Shown: positions 12,154 to 22,838 of the stretch, one piece after another
How positions within the stretch are numbered: the stretch's first letter is position 1
How the letters are laid out: each line of letters begins with the position of its first letter
Origin: Copromyces sp. CBS 386.78
Taxonomy: Eukaryota; Ascomycota; Sordariomycetes; Sordariales; Sordariaceae
Reading direction: 5' to 3'
NCBI GenBank assembly: GCA_030685235.1
Contig: MU839183.1
Span: forward strand, 1 to 64,000
Length of the DNA stretch: 64,000 bases
Notes under the pieces: model-generated
The model's database searches: none
Seen by the model: only the letters and a program-made list of their open reading frames with translations
Told to the model about the DNA's origin: nothing
Program-made: the position numbers and the translations under genes

Positions 12154-12690
12154 TCAACGCCGTCCAACAATCCCGTTATAAAGACCTAGGTCAAGGTCCT
12201 TCGCTCCGTTGTCAAACAGAAACCTTACGGTTTTCCTGCCCATATTATCTGTCGGTGTAGGCAGTGCTTTAGTTGTGCTGAATACAAATCGGACCTTCTT
12301 CTTCTTCACCGTGGTCGGGATGAGTGCCATTTTCTTTTTGCCGTGATCGGTATCGGTCGCAGGATTAGAGGTATAGGAGGGCAAGGCGGCGGGCATCCTG
12401 GATGCTGCCATGGGTGTCACCGCTTCGCCGTTGGGAGGTTCGTCGTCGTCGTCGTAGTCGTTGTTGTCGGCGGCGGCATTGCCCTTGCCATGGACGTCGT
12501 CATCTTGATCATCCAGACGACGTCTCTTGGCGGAGTATGGACTACACACATATCATGTTACTTTTTAGTAGCTGGTGGGGGCCAACTTGTCCTTCTGTCT
12601 CTCTACCCCTATGATACGGGGTTGGCCAAATGGCCGGGGAGGAAGAGGAAGAGCATGACACAAAACATACCTTTTTCCGGAGGATTTCAT
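12154..12690 (-). CDS. Small basic/acidic nuclear-type protein, two exons
   Basis: Exon 1 is 12690-12671, starting ATGAAATCC and ending before a GTATGT donor. A 129-nt intron (12670-12542) ends in GTGTAG. Exon 2 is 12541-12154. Splicing joins MKSSGKS to PYSAKRRRLDDQDDD and yields about 135 residues; unspliced, exon 2 has no ATG. The N-terminus holds a KRRRLDD cluster resembling a nuclear localisation signal, followed by an Asp-rich tract. The C-terminal half has two similar blocks, KKKKVRFVFSTTKALP and GRKTVRFLFDNGAKD, that look like an internal repeat of a K-VRF-F motif. The leader upstream of the ATG is CT-rich, as usual for fungal genes. The family is not recognised. Confidence 0.55.
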
Positions 12691-13023
12691 TATTTTTCTT
12701 GGACCATGTCGTCCTGTTTGTCTGCCTGTTTGTCTTCTTCTGTCTCGCTGAAGAAACAAGGACAGATGAAGAAGGCGAAGAACAAGGAGAGAAAGAGCGA
12801 CGGAAAAAATAAAAAGGTTAGGCTGAATACAAGAACGGGGCCGGACGGTTGGTCATCCATGACGAAGAATGCAAGAGTTGTTTCCTTTTCAAAAGGTTGG
12901 GAAATTGATGGATGAGGGCAAAAGGTTGAGGAACCGGTTGAGGAGAAGATATGGACGGGCGGGAAATATGCGTCAGCCTTTATGTTCTGACAATGTATCC
13001 TCTTCCCAGATGCATCATGTTCA

Positions 13024-13077
13024 TCTGTCATGTTGTATCCATGTCTTGCATCGCCCGGCCTTGATTTTCCTCCGTGG
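13024..13077. repeat. Copy A of a dispersed direct repeat flanking a small ORF
   Basis: TCTGTCATGTTG ... CTTGCATCGCCCGGCCTTG ... CTCCGTGG is repeated, with small gaps, at 13434-13485. The two copies lie on either side of the 13183-13305 ORF, about 410 bp apart. Confidence 0.7.
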
Positions 13078-13182
13078 TGGCGAAATGTCCTCCTGTGAAG
13101 GCATGTCCGGATGCAAAGTTTTCCTTCTGTCCCTGTTGTTGACCAGCGAAGAGAGGACACAGCCGTGGCGTACTCGTTAGGA

Positions 13183-13305
13183 CTAGAAGCGTCTCTTGGA
13201 CTCGTCTGTCGAGCTGAAGCCAGCCAAAATGGAGGTGACGAACAAGACGAAAAAGATCCAAATGATGGGGACGAAACCGTATGCAAGGGCGAATATGACG
13301 GACAT
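13183..13305 (-). CDS. 40-residue membrane microprotein candidate
   Basis: A short ATG-started frame of 40 codons. The product is MSVIFALAYGF followed by VPIIWIFFVLFVTSILAGF and a polar tail SSTDESKRRF: one strong hydrophobic helix or hairpin with a charged C-terminus, a layout seen in small ER or mitochondrial subunits. Codon choice is strongly biased to C-ending codons (GTC, TTC, ATC, GCC, ACC), as in expressed fungal genes. The leader (CTCTTTCCCTCATTAAC before ATG) is pyrimidine-rich. I do not recognise the family, and such a short frame could still be chance. Direct-repeat copies lie on both sides. Confidence 0.5.
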   Translation of the reverse strand: MSVIFALAYGFVPIIWIFFVLFVTSILAGFSSTDESKRRF

Positions 13306-14723
13306 GTTAATGAGGGAAAGAGTGTGTTGCGGAAAATGATGAGAAAGAGTTAGAAAGCGGGAAGGGTGGAAGCAGGTAGCGACGTTCCTGATGAAATATC
13401 CTCCTTCCCTCTCTCAAACGCAAGTTGATCTGCTCTGTCATGTTGTTCATATCTTGCATCGCCCGACCTTGATTTCTCTCCGTGGCGAAGCCTCGCGTGG
13501 GGGCATGTCTTGACCGGCGACACTGCGTTTTCGTTATCTAAATTGCGTGATGATGCCCGTAACCAACATCCTCTCGAGGAACACGGCGCCCAGATATCTT
13601 CAAGCGGCATGCACACGACTACGGACTTTGCGAATATCGAGAGGCAGAATAATGATATGCCCGCCATGGAGTCCGGACCAGGAAATGGAAGCAGTGCGCA
13701 TTGCATCTCATATCTGCTTGGTGAGGACACCGTTTCATCAACACCAGGAAAGCTCCTGATGGTTTCCTGAGGCGGTCCAGTCGTTAAGTTCATGGACAAA
13801 AGGGACAAAAGGACACATCCCAAGCCGGGGCCGAGATGCCATGAGGACTCGGGCGCCGACCAGAGAAAGTCTGAAGAGGTCAAGGCATATCCACGAATGG
13901 CGATATCAAGCTAACTACGGTAACCATGTCAGCCAATTTGTCCAGAACACCAGGAAATTTGATGCAAAAGTCATTGAGGCAATGCTGTAAGAAGCGAAGC
14001 AAGATTATATTATCCACGCCCGATGTTCGGGAAACAGAAAAGAAGGGATTGCCGATATGCAAGCAGGGACCGGGGACTGAATTGAAATATCTGATCGGGG
14101 TGGCCAAGCAACGAGGTCATGACGGTGCGGCGGGTGGTTCAAACTTCAAAGATGTTCAATAAACCCTTGCAAAATGGGCGTTTGGTCAACAAGTTGGTGT
14201 TTGGGTGTTGTTGTTTGGGCATGAAAAAACAAGTCATGGCCAGCTGTTGGTAGCTTAATGCAAAGTTAGAGCTGCACTATCAGATTGAAGTGGAACATGG
14301 TCTGGAATATGTTAGTACCTGCTAGTGGCTTCGTTTGCTTAACGCTTTGACTGAGCAGCATCACGTGAACCGGGAGCCCTGGCTTGGCAAAAAGGCACTT
14401 TAACTGGATTCGCGTCAACCGCGTCGCCCGGCCAGCCTAGCTCAACCACCGCGTCCTTTTCGTGCCTCGATTACCACCACCGACCCTCTAGCCAACCACC
14501 TCGACAGGGCGGAGTACTGACTGATACCTTGAATGAAGCTCTCATCAGATACAGCATTCCCTGAATGATACCCACTCCACTCGCTGTGGCCATATTCCAT
14601 TAGCAGCCGCCTCCACTCTTGCTCAGCCTCGTAGCAATTTACCTACCTTCCTCCCTCCCTACCGCTGGTGATACCTGCCCTGCGCCCACCCATTGGCATC
14701 AATCGGATCCCTTAGCACTAGAT
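13306..14723. other. Intergenic stretch before the APSES gene
   Basis: It holds repeat copy B (13434-13485) and several overlapping frames without clear start or motif. A minus-strand frame ending just before 13305 (NQGRAMQDMNNMTEQINLRL) looks protein-like but has no start and is probably leader or an old exon. The last 300 bases are CT-rich (CCTCCCTCCCTACC near 14650), fitting the leader of the gene at 14724. Confidence 0.5.
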
Positions 14724-17303
14724 ATGGTCAAGGCAAATGTCGGGGGAAACCCTGAGCCGGGAATCTACAGCGCAACCTATAGCGGTGTACGTGTTTCCGG
14801 ATCCCCCTCCTCGTCGCTCGTTTGGCCCGCCATGTTGCTAACCGTACACTGATGGTTTGCAGATTCCAGTATGGGAGTTTCAGTTTGGCGTCGATCTAAA
14901 GGAGCATGTCATGCGCCGTCGCCACGATGACTGGGTCAACGCTACACACATCCTCAAGGCCGCCGGCTTCGACAAACCCGCCCGAACGAGAATCTTGGAG
15001 CGCGAGGTACAAAAGGACATCCACGAGAAGATTCAAGGAGGATACGGAAGATACCAGGGTGCGAACATACATGTCAACCCTTCAACAACAATTGCTAACA
15101 TACCATGCTCTCAACAGGCACCTGGATCCCGCTCGAGCAAGCCGAGGCCCTCGCTCGCCGCAACAATATCTACGAACGAATAAAACCCATCTTCGAGTTC
15201 ACACCGGGCAACGAAAGCCCTCCTCCCGCACCTAGACACGCCAGCAAGCCAAAGGCCCCCAAGGCCAAGCCTGCTGTTCCCACATGGGGCAGTAAGTCGG
15301 CAAAGAACGCCAACAACAACCCCCCTCAGCCCGGCAGCTTCTTACCACCAGGTCGCAAAGCTGTTCCCGTACCAGCACAAGACTACAACGATGCCGACTC
15401 CCACGTGCACCAAGACGACACCCCCGATAACCTTACCGTTGCCTCGGCCTCCTACATGGCTGAAGACGACCGATACGACCATACACACTTCTCGACCGGG
15501 CATAGGAAACGGAAGCGGGACGACTTGATAGAGGATGTGACGGAGCAGCAGCATGCCGTCTACGGCGACGAACTACTCGACTACTTTTTGCTCTCTAGAA
15601 ACGAGCAGCCTGCCGTGCGACCCGACCCTCCTCCCAACTTCAAGCCCGACTGGCCCATCGATAACGAGCGTCACACATGTCTTCACTGGGCCTCTGCCAT
15701 GGGCGACGTCCATGTCATTAGGCAGTTGAAGAAGTTCGGAGCTAGTTTGGACACACAAAACGTGCGAGGAGAGACACCGTTTATGCGAGCGGTCAACTTT
15801 ACCAACTGCTTCGAGAAACAGACATTTCCCCAGGTCATGAAGGAGCTGTTTTCCACCATCGATTGCCGGGATTTGACAGGGTGCACCGTCATACATCACG
15901 CTGCTGTGATGAAGAGTGGCCGGGTCAACAGCCAGTCCTGCTCGCGGTACTACCTCGACATCATCCTTAATAGGCTGCAGGAGACACACCACCCCGACTT
16001 CGTACAACAGCTTCTCGATGCCCAGGACAACGAGGGTAACACGGCCGTCCACCTCGCTGCCATGCGCGATGCCCGAAAATGCATCCGGGCTCTCCTCGGC
16101 CGCGGCGCCAGCACCGACATCCCCAACAAGCAAGGCATCCGCGCCGAAGAGCTGATAAAAGAGCTCAACGCCTCTGTCTCCAAATCACGCTCCAACCTTC
16201 CGCCACGATCCTCCAGCCCTTTTGCCCCCGATACCCAGCGCCACGATGCCTTCCACGACGCCATCTCAGAGCCCATGGCCATGAGCCGGAAGAGCTCGCA
16301 GCAGACCTACAGCAGCGAAGCAGCCAACACGGTGCAAAACTGCACCCCGCTGATTTTGCAGAAGCTCAAGGACCTAACAGCCTCGTACGATTCCGAGTTC
16401 AAGGAAAAAGACGAGGCCGAGAAGGAAGCCCGGCGCATCCTCAACAAGACCCAGTCAGAGCTCAAAGCCCTCACCGCCTCCATCGACGACTACAACTCCC
16501 GCCTCGACTCGGACGACGTAGCCGCCAAGACGGCCGCGGAGATGGCCACGGCGCGACATAAGGTGTTGGCGTTCGTGACGCACCAGAACCGCATATCCGT
16601 GCAGGAGGCCGTGCAGCAGGAGCTAACCTCGCTGAACAACGGTGCTGGCGCAGTCACGAACGGCACCGCCAGCCCATACAAGAAACCCAAACTCTCCCCT
16701 TCCCCAGCAGACAACAAACCCCCCAAAGACGAAAATGAAACCGAGTCAGAAGCCGAACACCCCCCAGAACAACAACAACAACAACCAGGCCCATCCTCTC
16801 AAGACACCGAAGTCCCGGACCAAGAAGACGACCAAGAAGAAGAAGAAGAAGACGACTACACCCACCGCCTCTCCCTCGCCGCCGAGCTGCGCTCCATCCT
16901 CCAGGAACAGCGCTCAGCAGAAAACGACTACGTCGAAGCCCGCGGCATGCTAGGCACAGGCGACCGCATCGACAAGTACAAGCACCTGCTCATGTCATGT
17001 TTGCCGCCGGATGAGCAGGAGAATCTGGAGGAGAATCTGGAGGAGATGATCAAGTTGATGGAGCAGGAGGATGAGAGTGTGACGGATTTACCTGCTGGTG
17101 ATGGGGCAGGAGGTCCGAGTAATGGACCGAGGGAGAGCGTTCTGCCTGCGCTAAGAGGAGGAGGAGGTAGTGGTGATGGGGAGTTTCCGAGGAGGGGGAG
17201 TAGACCTGCTGCTGCTGCTGCTGGTGCTGCCCAGGTGGATGGGGATGGTGCCAATGGAAGGACTGAGAGGACCGACCGAATCCAAGAAATCGCGGCTGTT
17301 TAG
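14724..17303 (+). CDS. mbp1: Mbp1-type APSES/ankyrin transcription factor
   Basis: Three exons: 14724-14786, 14863-15058 and 15118-17303. The introns have GTACGT and GTGCGA donors, TTGCTAAC branch sites and CAG acceptors. The product is 814 residues. Residues about 22-110 are the APSES/KilA-N DNA-binding domain: IPVWEFQ, RRRHDDWVNATHILKAAGF, GGYGRYQGTWIPL, IYERIKPIFEF. The next block, SPPPAPRHASKPK, matches the same position in yeast Mbp1. Ankyrin repeats span about 268-430 (HTCLHWASAMGD, GNTAVHLAAMRDARKCIRALL). A coiled-coil-like region lies at about 500-590, then polyQ and Glu/Asp-rich tracts. Mbp1 pairs with Swi6 in MBF, which drives G1/S genes at MCB sites; that role is inferred from the family. 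An in-frame open stretch follows the stop. Confidence 0.92.
14835..14840 (+). promoter_or_regulatory. Branch site of APSES intron 1
   Basis: GCTAAC lies about 22 bases before the TTTGCAG acceptor at 14856-14862. An identical hexamer lies in intron 2 near 15093. These sites support the exon structure. Confidence 0.7.
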
Positions 17304-17768
17304 GACGTGGACGCGATGAATATGGCTGGGGATGGGGATGGGTGGTGGCAGGGACAACAGGGACCGCCGCAGAGGGATCACAGTCATGATGGCTATGCTG
17401 GCTACAGCTATGGCTACGATACCTCTACAATGCAGCCCGCATGGAGAGGACCACCGGGTCCGGCATGCACGATGCACCAAGTTGAGGGAGGCACCGGAAC
17501 TTTGCTGTGGAGCAGTAGTCATGGCCATGGAAGCAGCAGCAGCGGTCTTGATGCAACCCGTTATGGTGGAATCGGTCTTGGAAGAACCGGTCATGGCGGC
17601 GGACTTGGAGGTGGAAAAAGATGGGTAGCAGGAGAAAGCGGGTATGCAGAGATGCTTCCCAGAGTGCTGGAGGAAGAAGAACTAGATCGGGATGGTCAAG
17701 GAGAGGGACAGGGAGAGGGACAAGTTTTGCCTAGGCTGCCTCCTATTAAGAGTTGGTTTAGAGATTAG
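17304..17768 (+). other. In-frame open stretch after the APSES stop codon
   Basis: The TAG at 17301-17303 is followed in the same frame by about 154 open codons, Gly/His/Ser/Tyr-rich and ending PRLPPIKSWFRD. The stop itself lies in GCTGTTTAG, which would also serve as a splice acceptor. The stretch could be an alternative C-terminus made by splicing or readthrough, or simply GC-rich 3' UTR that happens to be open. Confidence 0.4.
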
Positions 17769-20700
17769 AAACTTAACTTGTTGGTGCTTTTGGTTGCCTT
17801 CTTGTGGACGGGGTGGGGGGGGTTCATCACTTTCTTCGTTGCTTCCTTCCATCATTGGTTTGGCTTTTTATCCACAAATGGTTGGTTGGCTGGTTGGATC
17901 TTGCTTTTGGTTCGTTCATCTTGCTTTTTACGGCTCTAGGGTCGCAATTGCTGTAGCCTGCATGGTCCACCGTTTGCTTGGTAGGGTAGAAATCGGCTCT
18001 CAAAAAGGACTGGAACGAGGTAGTAGGGGGTTACGCGTTTGGGATCGAATTGAACCGGCGGACAGACGGGAGAAAAAGGGATAATCGGAGGAAGAGAGAG
18101 AGAGGCAGGGAAAAAGCATACTACCGGTAGTGAGGTAGAGCAAGGGAGATACATACCACCATGGTCATGGTCATATATGAGGAATGACTGTAGGCTCCCT
18201 CCACCAACAGCGAAAAGGAAGCAGCGCAGCCGGTTGTTTCAAGTTCGTGTAGGTACATACTTGTAGTAATTATTTCCCGTTGCATCGTGTTGTCGGTGGT
18301 TGAATATGTACCTACTAAGGAGGTACTTGGGCTTCTATTCTAATCAATCGCCGTCCAGCCAGGCTAGGCCAGGCGATCAAATCCTCTGATACCTTAGACT
18401 GACAAAACTGACAGACAGTTTGTTTACTACCTAGATACCTAGGTACGGTAGGTAATGGCTGTTCAAAACATTTTTTGTCTTGGAACCCTGGGCTGTTGTT
18501 ATTATGTACGCTCTGCCATTCTTCTTCTCTTTTAGGGGTACGAAGCTCATGTCCCAGGGACGGTGGGTGCAGGCCGTGCAATATACAGGTAATATGCAAC
18601 TTCTGGGCTGTTAAGACGTTATTTTCTTTCAGCAGGATTGTTTGCGATAGAAGTGGAAAGTATCCCATTTAAATTCCTACGCCCTTTCGGCCCTGCCCTG
18701 ATGTACCTAGGTAGGTTTGGCTTTGGACCGACCGTCTTGAAGTTTGAATACCTTACCTAAGCTATGTCTGGAGATTTACACCGAGTTCCAGGCTGCCAAA
18801 ACCCCAGCAACCAACGAAACGATCAAGTAACACCGTGCGTAGCGGAGTTCTTTGAAACCACCTCCTTCAAGTGGAAGTCCATAACATGACGTCGGTAGAA
18901 TGCTCCCGCTGCCATCCATCCCATCCATATGTGTGTTTGGGGAAACTCAACTGAAGGGGAAGTGTGATCTAAGTGGAATGGAAGTCCCCTCTGGAGTGGA
19001 GGGCCGGGCCGCTTGCTCTGTACATAGGTACATCTAGACTACCTAGCTTCCGATATTATCACAATTCGAAAGGGGGATAAGGTAAGGTTCGAACTGAATA
19101 AGCGTCAAGTTGGGTTTAATTTATAAAGTATAACATAAATAAAGAGAGATGCCAAGATGATGGAGATGCACAAAAGAATTGTTGTTGTGGATGAAGAGAA
19201 AGAAGAGAAGAAATACGTTACAAGGGCCCCTGCCTCGCAACATTCACACGACACAAGCAAAGCAAAGCGGGAACCTTCGTTGGTCCGTCTCTTTCCAGGC
19301 GAGTAAAACACGAGGTAAGGTAAGTATACGGGGAATAGCAGTGGAAGGCAAATACCTAATAGCTCCACGAAAATGGAAGCATTGAAGAACTGTGGGCCGC
19401 AGACGGGATCTATTATTTGGTCTGACGACCGGGACCGAGGGCTATTCCTTCCCGCAGTTCCCGGAGTAGACGATATGTCATGGAAGAGATGCAGGAGAGA
19501 TCCTCATCCAGAAGCTACTTAGGCACTTGCCTCACTGAGCGCTGGATATGCGTACCTTAGGTACGTTCCCCATCGTGCGGAAGTCCGTATGAGAGATGCC
19601 CGAAGGACATCACGTTCGAACTTTTTTACCTCCCGCCTCTATTCCCGCTCATACAGGGTAATCCTTCAAATAGTGTCATATTATCATCGCGTGCGGATTG
19701 TCATAATTCTGCATAATTCCCGCCCGGAATGCCTCAGTTTACCTACCGTATAGAGATGATAGTCCGATAAGCCTTCCACCTTCCCCGGCTTCCCGTCCGG
19801 CGTGCGTAAGCCATATAATCTGCATAACTTCTGGAAAGAAAAATGACTGGAGTGATGCGGGGAAGGACAAGACACGTAAGTTGGAGCCGAAGGGTTTCAG
19901 AATTTAATAGTACCTTATATATTAGTAACCGGTTAAAAGTACCTATACTAGGTTCTTATATCCTTAAGTTGCCTTCTGATACACGACAGGCGGGGAAGGG
20001 TAGAAGAAAATCTTCTAATCTTTCGTTAGATCCGTAATATATTTAAACTCGTATCAAATGCCTTACATCCACCGTACCCTTTTGTCTCGAATATTGGAAA
20101 GTGACGAGCAGGCCCCATCACATGGTCGCAAAAACACCGTAGAGGGATGGGTATTTATTCTACAGGGCTGACTAGTTCAACATCTGGGCTTACCTACCCC
20201 ACGTGGTGCTGAAACTGATTGGCAAGTCAATGGGGTTACATTGTACTCGTCCACGGAGAATGCCCTGCCTTCCATTACTTGCCTGTTTCAGTTGTGTACC
20301 AGCCTGTTTTGGGACTATACCTCGGATAGGTTGTAACAAGATGCGGGGGCAATGATAGTCCGATGGGAAGTAGTCCTGGAGTGGTATTGTGAAGAACCTG
20401 CGGTATAGGTAGGGTTTATCCGGGTTGGATACAACCGTGGCATTATCGGTAAAGGAGAGCGTAACGTGCGAGAAACACGCGGTACATGCAACGGAAAATA
20501 TCCTTGGAGAGATATAACTTCTTTTCGCGAGGACCAAGGTATGGTGGGTAAAGATCTCATCTTGGAATGCGGACGATGATAACTTGAAGGGTATAGCGAC
20601 GCCAACAGTAGCGACAGAGAACTGGGACAGAAAACCAACACAGACTTGCAACAGAGCCTTTTGCGCGAAAGAAAGGGAAGAGAAAGTTTATAGCAAAGAA

Positions 20701-21071
20701 ACAGGTCATCACGTCGTTAGCCACCCCTTTTAAGCTCCTCTATGACACACACAACGAAACAACTCCCTCGCCGGCGCAGTGAATCGCCAGCCCGACCTAC
20801 CCCACCGAGATAACAATGCAGAAAACAAAAGAACCGATGATGCTTATGTTCCCAAATAACGTCGTTAAACGTCGGTATGCAGTCCATACTGTACCCAGCC
20901 TATGGGATGTGCAGGAGAGATCCGGAAGCGATTTGCCCCACTGAGCGCTGGATATGTGTGTGCGGTCTTGTGCTTAGATGCCTGCAGTGCATGGCGGCTG
21001 AGGCTCTGGTTACCTCAAAAACCTAAAAGGGACTTCATTGGTAAGGGCTTCCCAGAGTCTCTTGGGCAAGA
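17769..21071. other. Long intergenic region with short palindromic and direct repeats
   Basis: No convincing gene. TACCTAGGTA-like words recur (about 18,432, 18,705, 19,020, 19,552). Two related segments lie at 19,479-19,551 and 20,901-20,957. A slightly AT-rich patch at 19,880-20,050 suggests light RIP. A minus-strand frame at 20190-20651 is long and has fairly good codon use, but contains no ATG. Confidence 0.5.
19479..19551. repeat. Diverged direct repeat, copy 1 (copy 2 at 20901-20957)
   Basis: Both copies contain GCAGGAGAGATCC, a short variable part, then CACTGAGCGCTGGATATG. The copies are about 1.4 kb apart and neither lies in a recognisable gene. They may be remnants of one short element. 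Confidence 0.6.
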
Positions 21072-22838
21072 CTAGAATCGTCGATCCTCGAGTGGCACAT
21101 TGGGACCATAGGATCCGCCTCCATTGGCAAGACATGCGAGGCAGAGGCCCCCACCATACACTTGCCTATGTCGTCGCCAACCGTCACCATTGTCATCGGT
21201 AACAGATATGATTTCTCCGTGAACCTCGATTTCGTCCTGATGTTGACTGGCGACGGAGGCGCGATGTCCCATATGTCCTCCAACAAATTGATAGTTTTGG
21301 GGAACTGATGGAGGCAGCGGGAACACTGGTGACGATGGCGGAAAACTAGATTGAGAAAATTCTGGCGGAGATGTTACAGTAATTCCATTTGACGAAGAGA
21401 AGCTGTTGCTGGGCATAGGTATGCTAATCGGTACGCTCTTCGTGTATGATCTTAGACGCGGTATCGCTGTCGCCTCCGCAGGACTCGAGCTGAGGATATC
21501 AACCGACGAGGCGTGACCGATATAGTTCGGGTTAGGCTGAGGGATGAAGCTTGCATCCAACGCTGGTGGAGCTGATGCAGCATATGGGAGCGGACGATCT
21601 TGAAAGGCGAACGCCGTCTTGTCGAGAGTTGTCGGTGTCAGAGGTGGCGGAGGTGGAGGTTTTGTCGAATGCAGTCTGGGTTCATCCAGTGACACACCAT
21701 GCAACCCAACATCCTGTCTCTGAACATCATTGTAGCTCCAAGACCCCGCAGTTGATGTCCCAATCCCGTCCATCTGATGCTTATGTACACGCAGACGTCC
21801 TTTATCAGTCCCATTTTCCCTGCTCCTTGAACTTGGACTGGTAATCCCCTCTGTCCTGGTATATGTCCTGGGGGAAGGCGTGTTTTTCCGAAGCTGATCT
21901 GGGTTTGAGCTCCCTGTCATCGAAGCAGAGTAAGACGCGTGCGGCCAGAGAAACGCCTCATGTCTCGAAGCTGAGGGTGACTTGGGCTTGGTGACAGCAC
22001 GTGATGAAGGTGATTCGGAATCACTTCGATCGCTGAGTCGACTTTTGTCATTGCCATCCATCGCCTGTGGATGCCCAAACGTTCCGAGACTTTTGGTGTA
22101 TGTACTTGAAAGTGAATGTGACGGATAGCTGACCGAGGGCGGCGTGGCAAGCACTGGGCATAGACTAGACCCCTCTGGGTTTGATACTTCCGCGATCTCT
22201 GGCCCAACAGGCTTTGGAGAGCCGAATGATGCCTTGATTTCCTTGACGTCTGACTTGCTCCTGTAACTTGCCGACCTGGTTGTTGATGAGCTCCGTCGGG
22301 GTTTGAAACACCAAATGGCGACGATAACCAGAATGACAGCAATGCCCAAGTATGCATGGACAGCAAAGGATCGCAGGTGATGCTGATGTGCAGGACGTGG
22401 CTCCAACTGCGTGCTACTGCCGGCGGGTATATCGATGGTGGGCATATCTACAGCGCCTGTTCCTGACAGACACTTCGAAGGATTGCCCGATGTCAGTGCA
22501 GCGCGCAAGTGAGAATTATGCCCAATGTAAGATTCGGACTCGATGGTTGGCCAGCTGTCGCTACAGTGGACGTGCCAGACACATGTAAGACGTACACTGA
22601 GCCTGGATACATCGGTTAGCAACCCAGTTCGACTTGAGAGAATGGGGCCGTTTTGATGACTACCTACCGTTTGGTACTTTGTGCAAGGCGAGACTCCCAC
22701 CTTCCAGACCCGAAACACCACAACTCTAACACTGGTATCTCCGAGCTCAGATGGTATGTCCTGGCAGTGACGAGGTAAAGGAATCCGAGAAATGACAGAG
22801 GCAATGACGTGGGCCGACAGGACGGTATTGGCGCCCAC
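21072..22838 (-). CDS. Single-pass membrane protein with Pro/Ser-rich tail
   Basis: The long minus-strand frame runs 588 codons but starts at GTG, so its upstream end is not the true start. An intron is likely at 22667-22603: GTAGGT donor, TTGCTAACC branch, ATCCAG acceptor, 65 nt. It joins an upstream frame ending LAQSTKR to LSVRLTCVW. One transmembrane helix (YLGIAVILVIVAIWCF) is followed by a basic stop-transfer segment KPRRSSS. The 400-residue tail is rich in Ser/Pro, with a PPPPPPL run and many SP sites, and suits a cytosolic signalling or scaffold tail. The last 40 residues, WRRHRQVYGGGLCLACLANGG then PLEDRR, look like a conserved end shared by hypothetical proteins of related fungi (from memory, unverified). 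First exon and start are unresolved. Confidence 0.6.
   Translation of the reverse strand: MGANTVLSAHVIASVISRIPLPRHCQDIPSELGDTSVRVVVFRVWKVGVSPCTKYQTVGSHQNGPILSSRTGLLTDVSRLSVRLTCVWHVHCSDSWPTIESESYIGHNSHLRAALTSGNPSKCLSGTGAVDMPTIDIPAGSSTQLEPRPAHQHHLRSFAVHAYLGIAVILVIVAIWCFKPRRSSSTTRSASYRSKSDVKEIKASFGSPKPVGPEIAEVSNPEGSSLCPVLATPPSVSYPSHSLSSTYTKSLGTFGHPQAMDGNDKSRLSDRSDSESPSSRAVTKPKSPSASRHEAFLWPHASYSASMTGSSNPDQLRKNTPSPRTYTRTEGITSPSSRSRENGTDKGRLRVHKHQMDGIGTSTAGSWSYNDVQRQDVGLHGVSLDEPRLHSTKPPPPPPLTPTTLDKTAFAFQDRPLPYAASAPPALDASFIPQPNPNYIGHASSVDILSSSPAEATAIPRLRSYTKSVPISIPMPSNSFSSSNGITVTSPPEFSQSSFPPSSPVFPLPPSVPQNYQFVGGHMGHRASVASQHQDEIEVHGEIISVTDDNGDGWRRHRQVYGGGLCLACLANGGGSYGPNVPLEDRRF

Noticed and set aside
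12690..13286. 198-codon minus-strand frame
   Set aside because: It overlaps the leader of the small two-exon gene and the 40-codon ORF in another frame; its composition reflects CT-rich leader DNA.
18315..18668. 117-codon minus-strand frame with an ATG
   Set aside because: It runs through several intergenic TACCTAGGTA words, has poor codon bias and no recognisable feature.
20190..20651. 153-codon minus-strand frame with fair codon use
   Set aside because: Its first codon is TTG, it contains no ATG at all, and no upstream exon was found.
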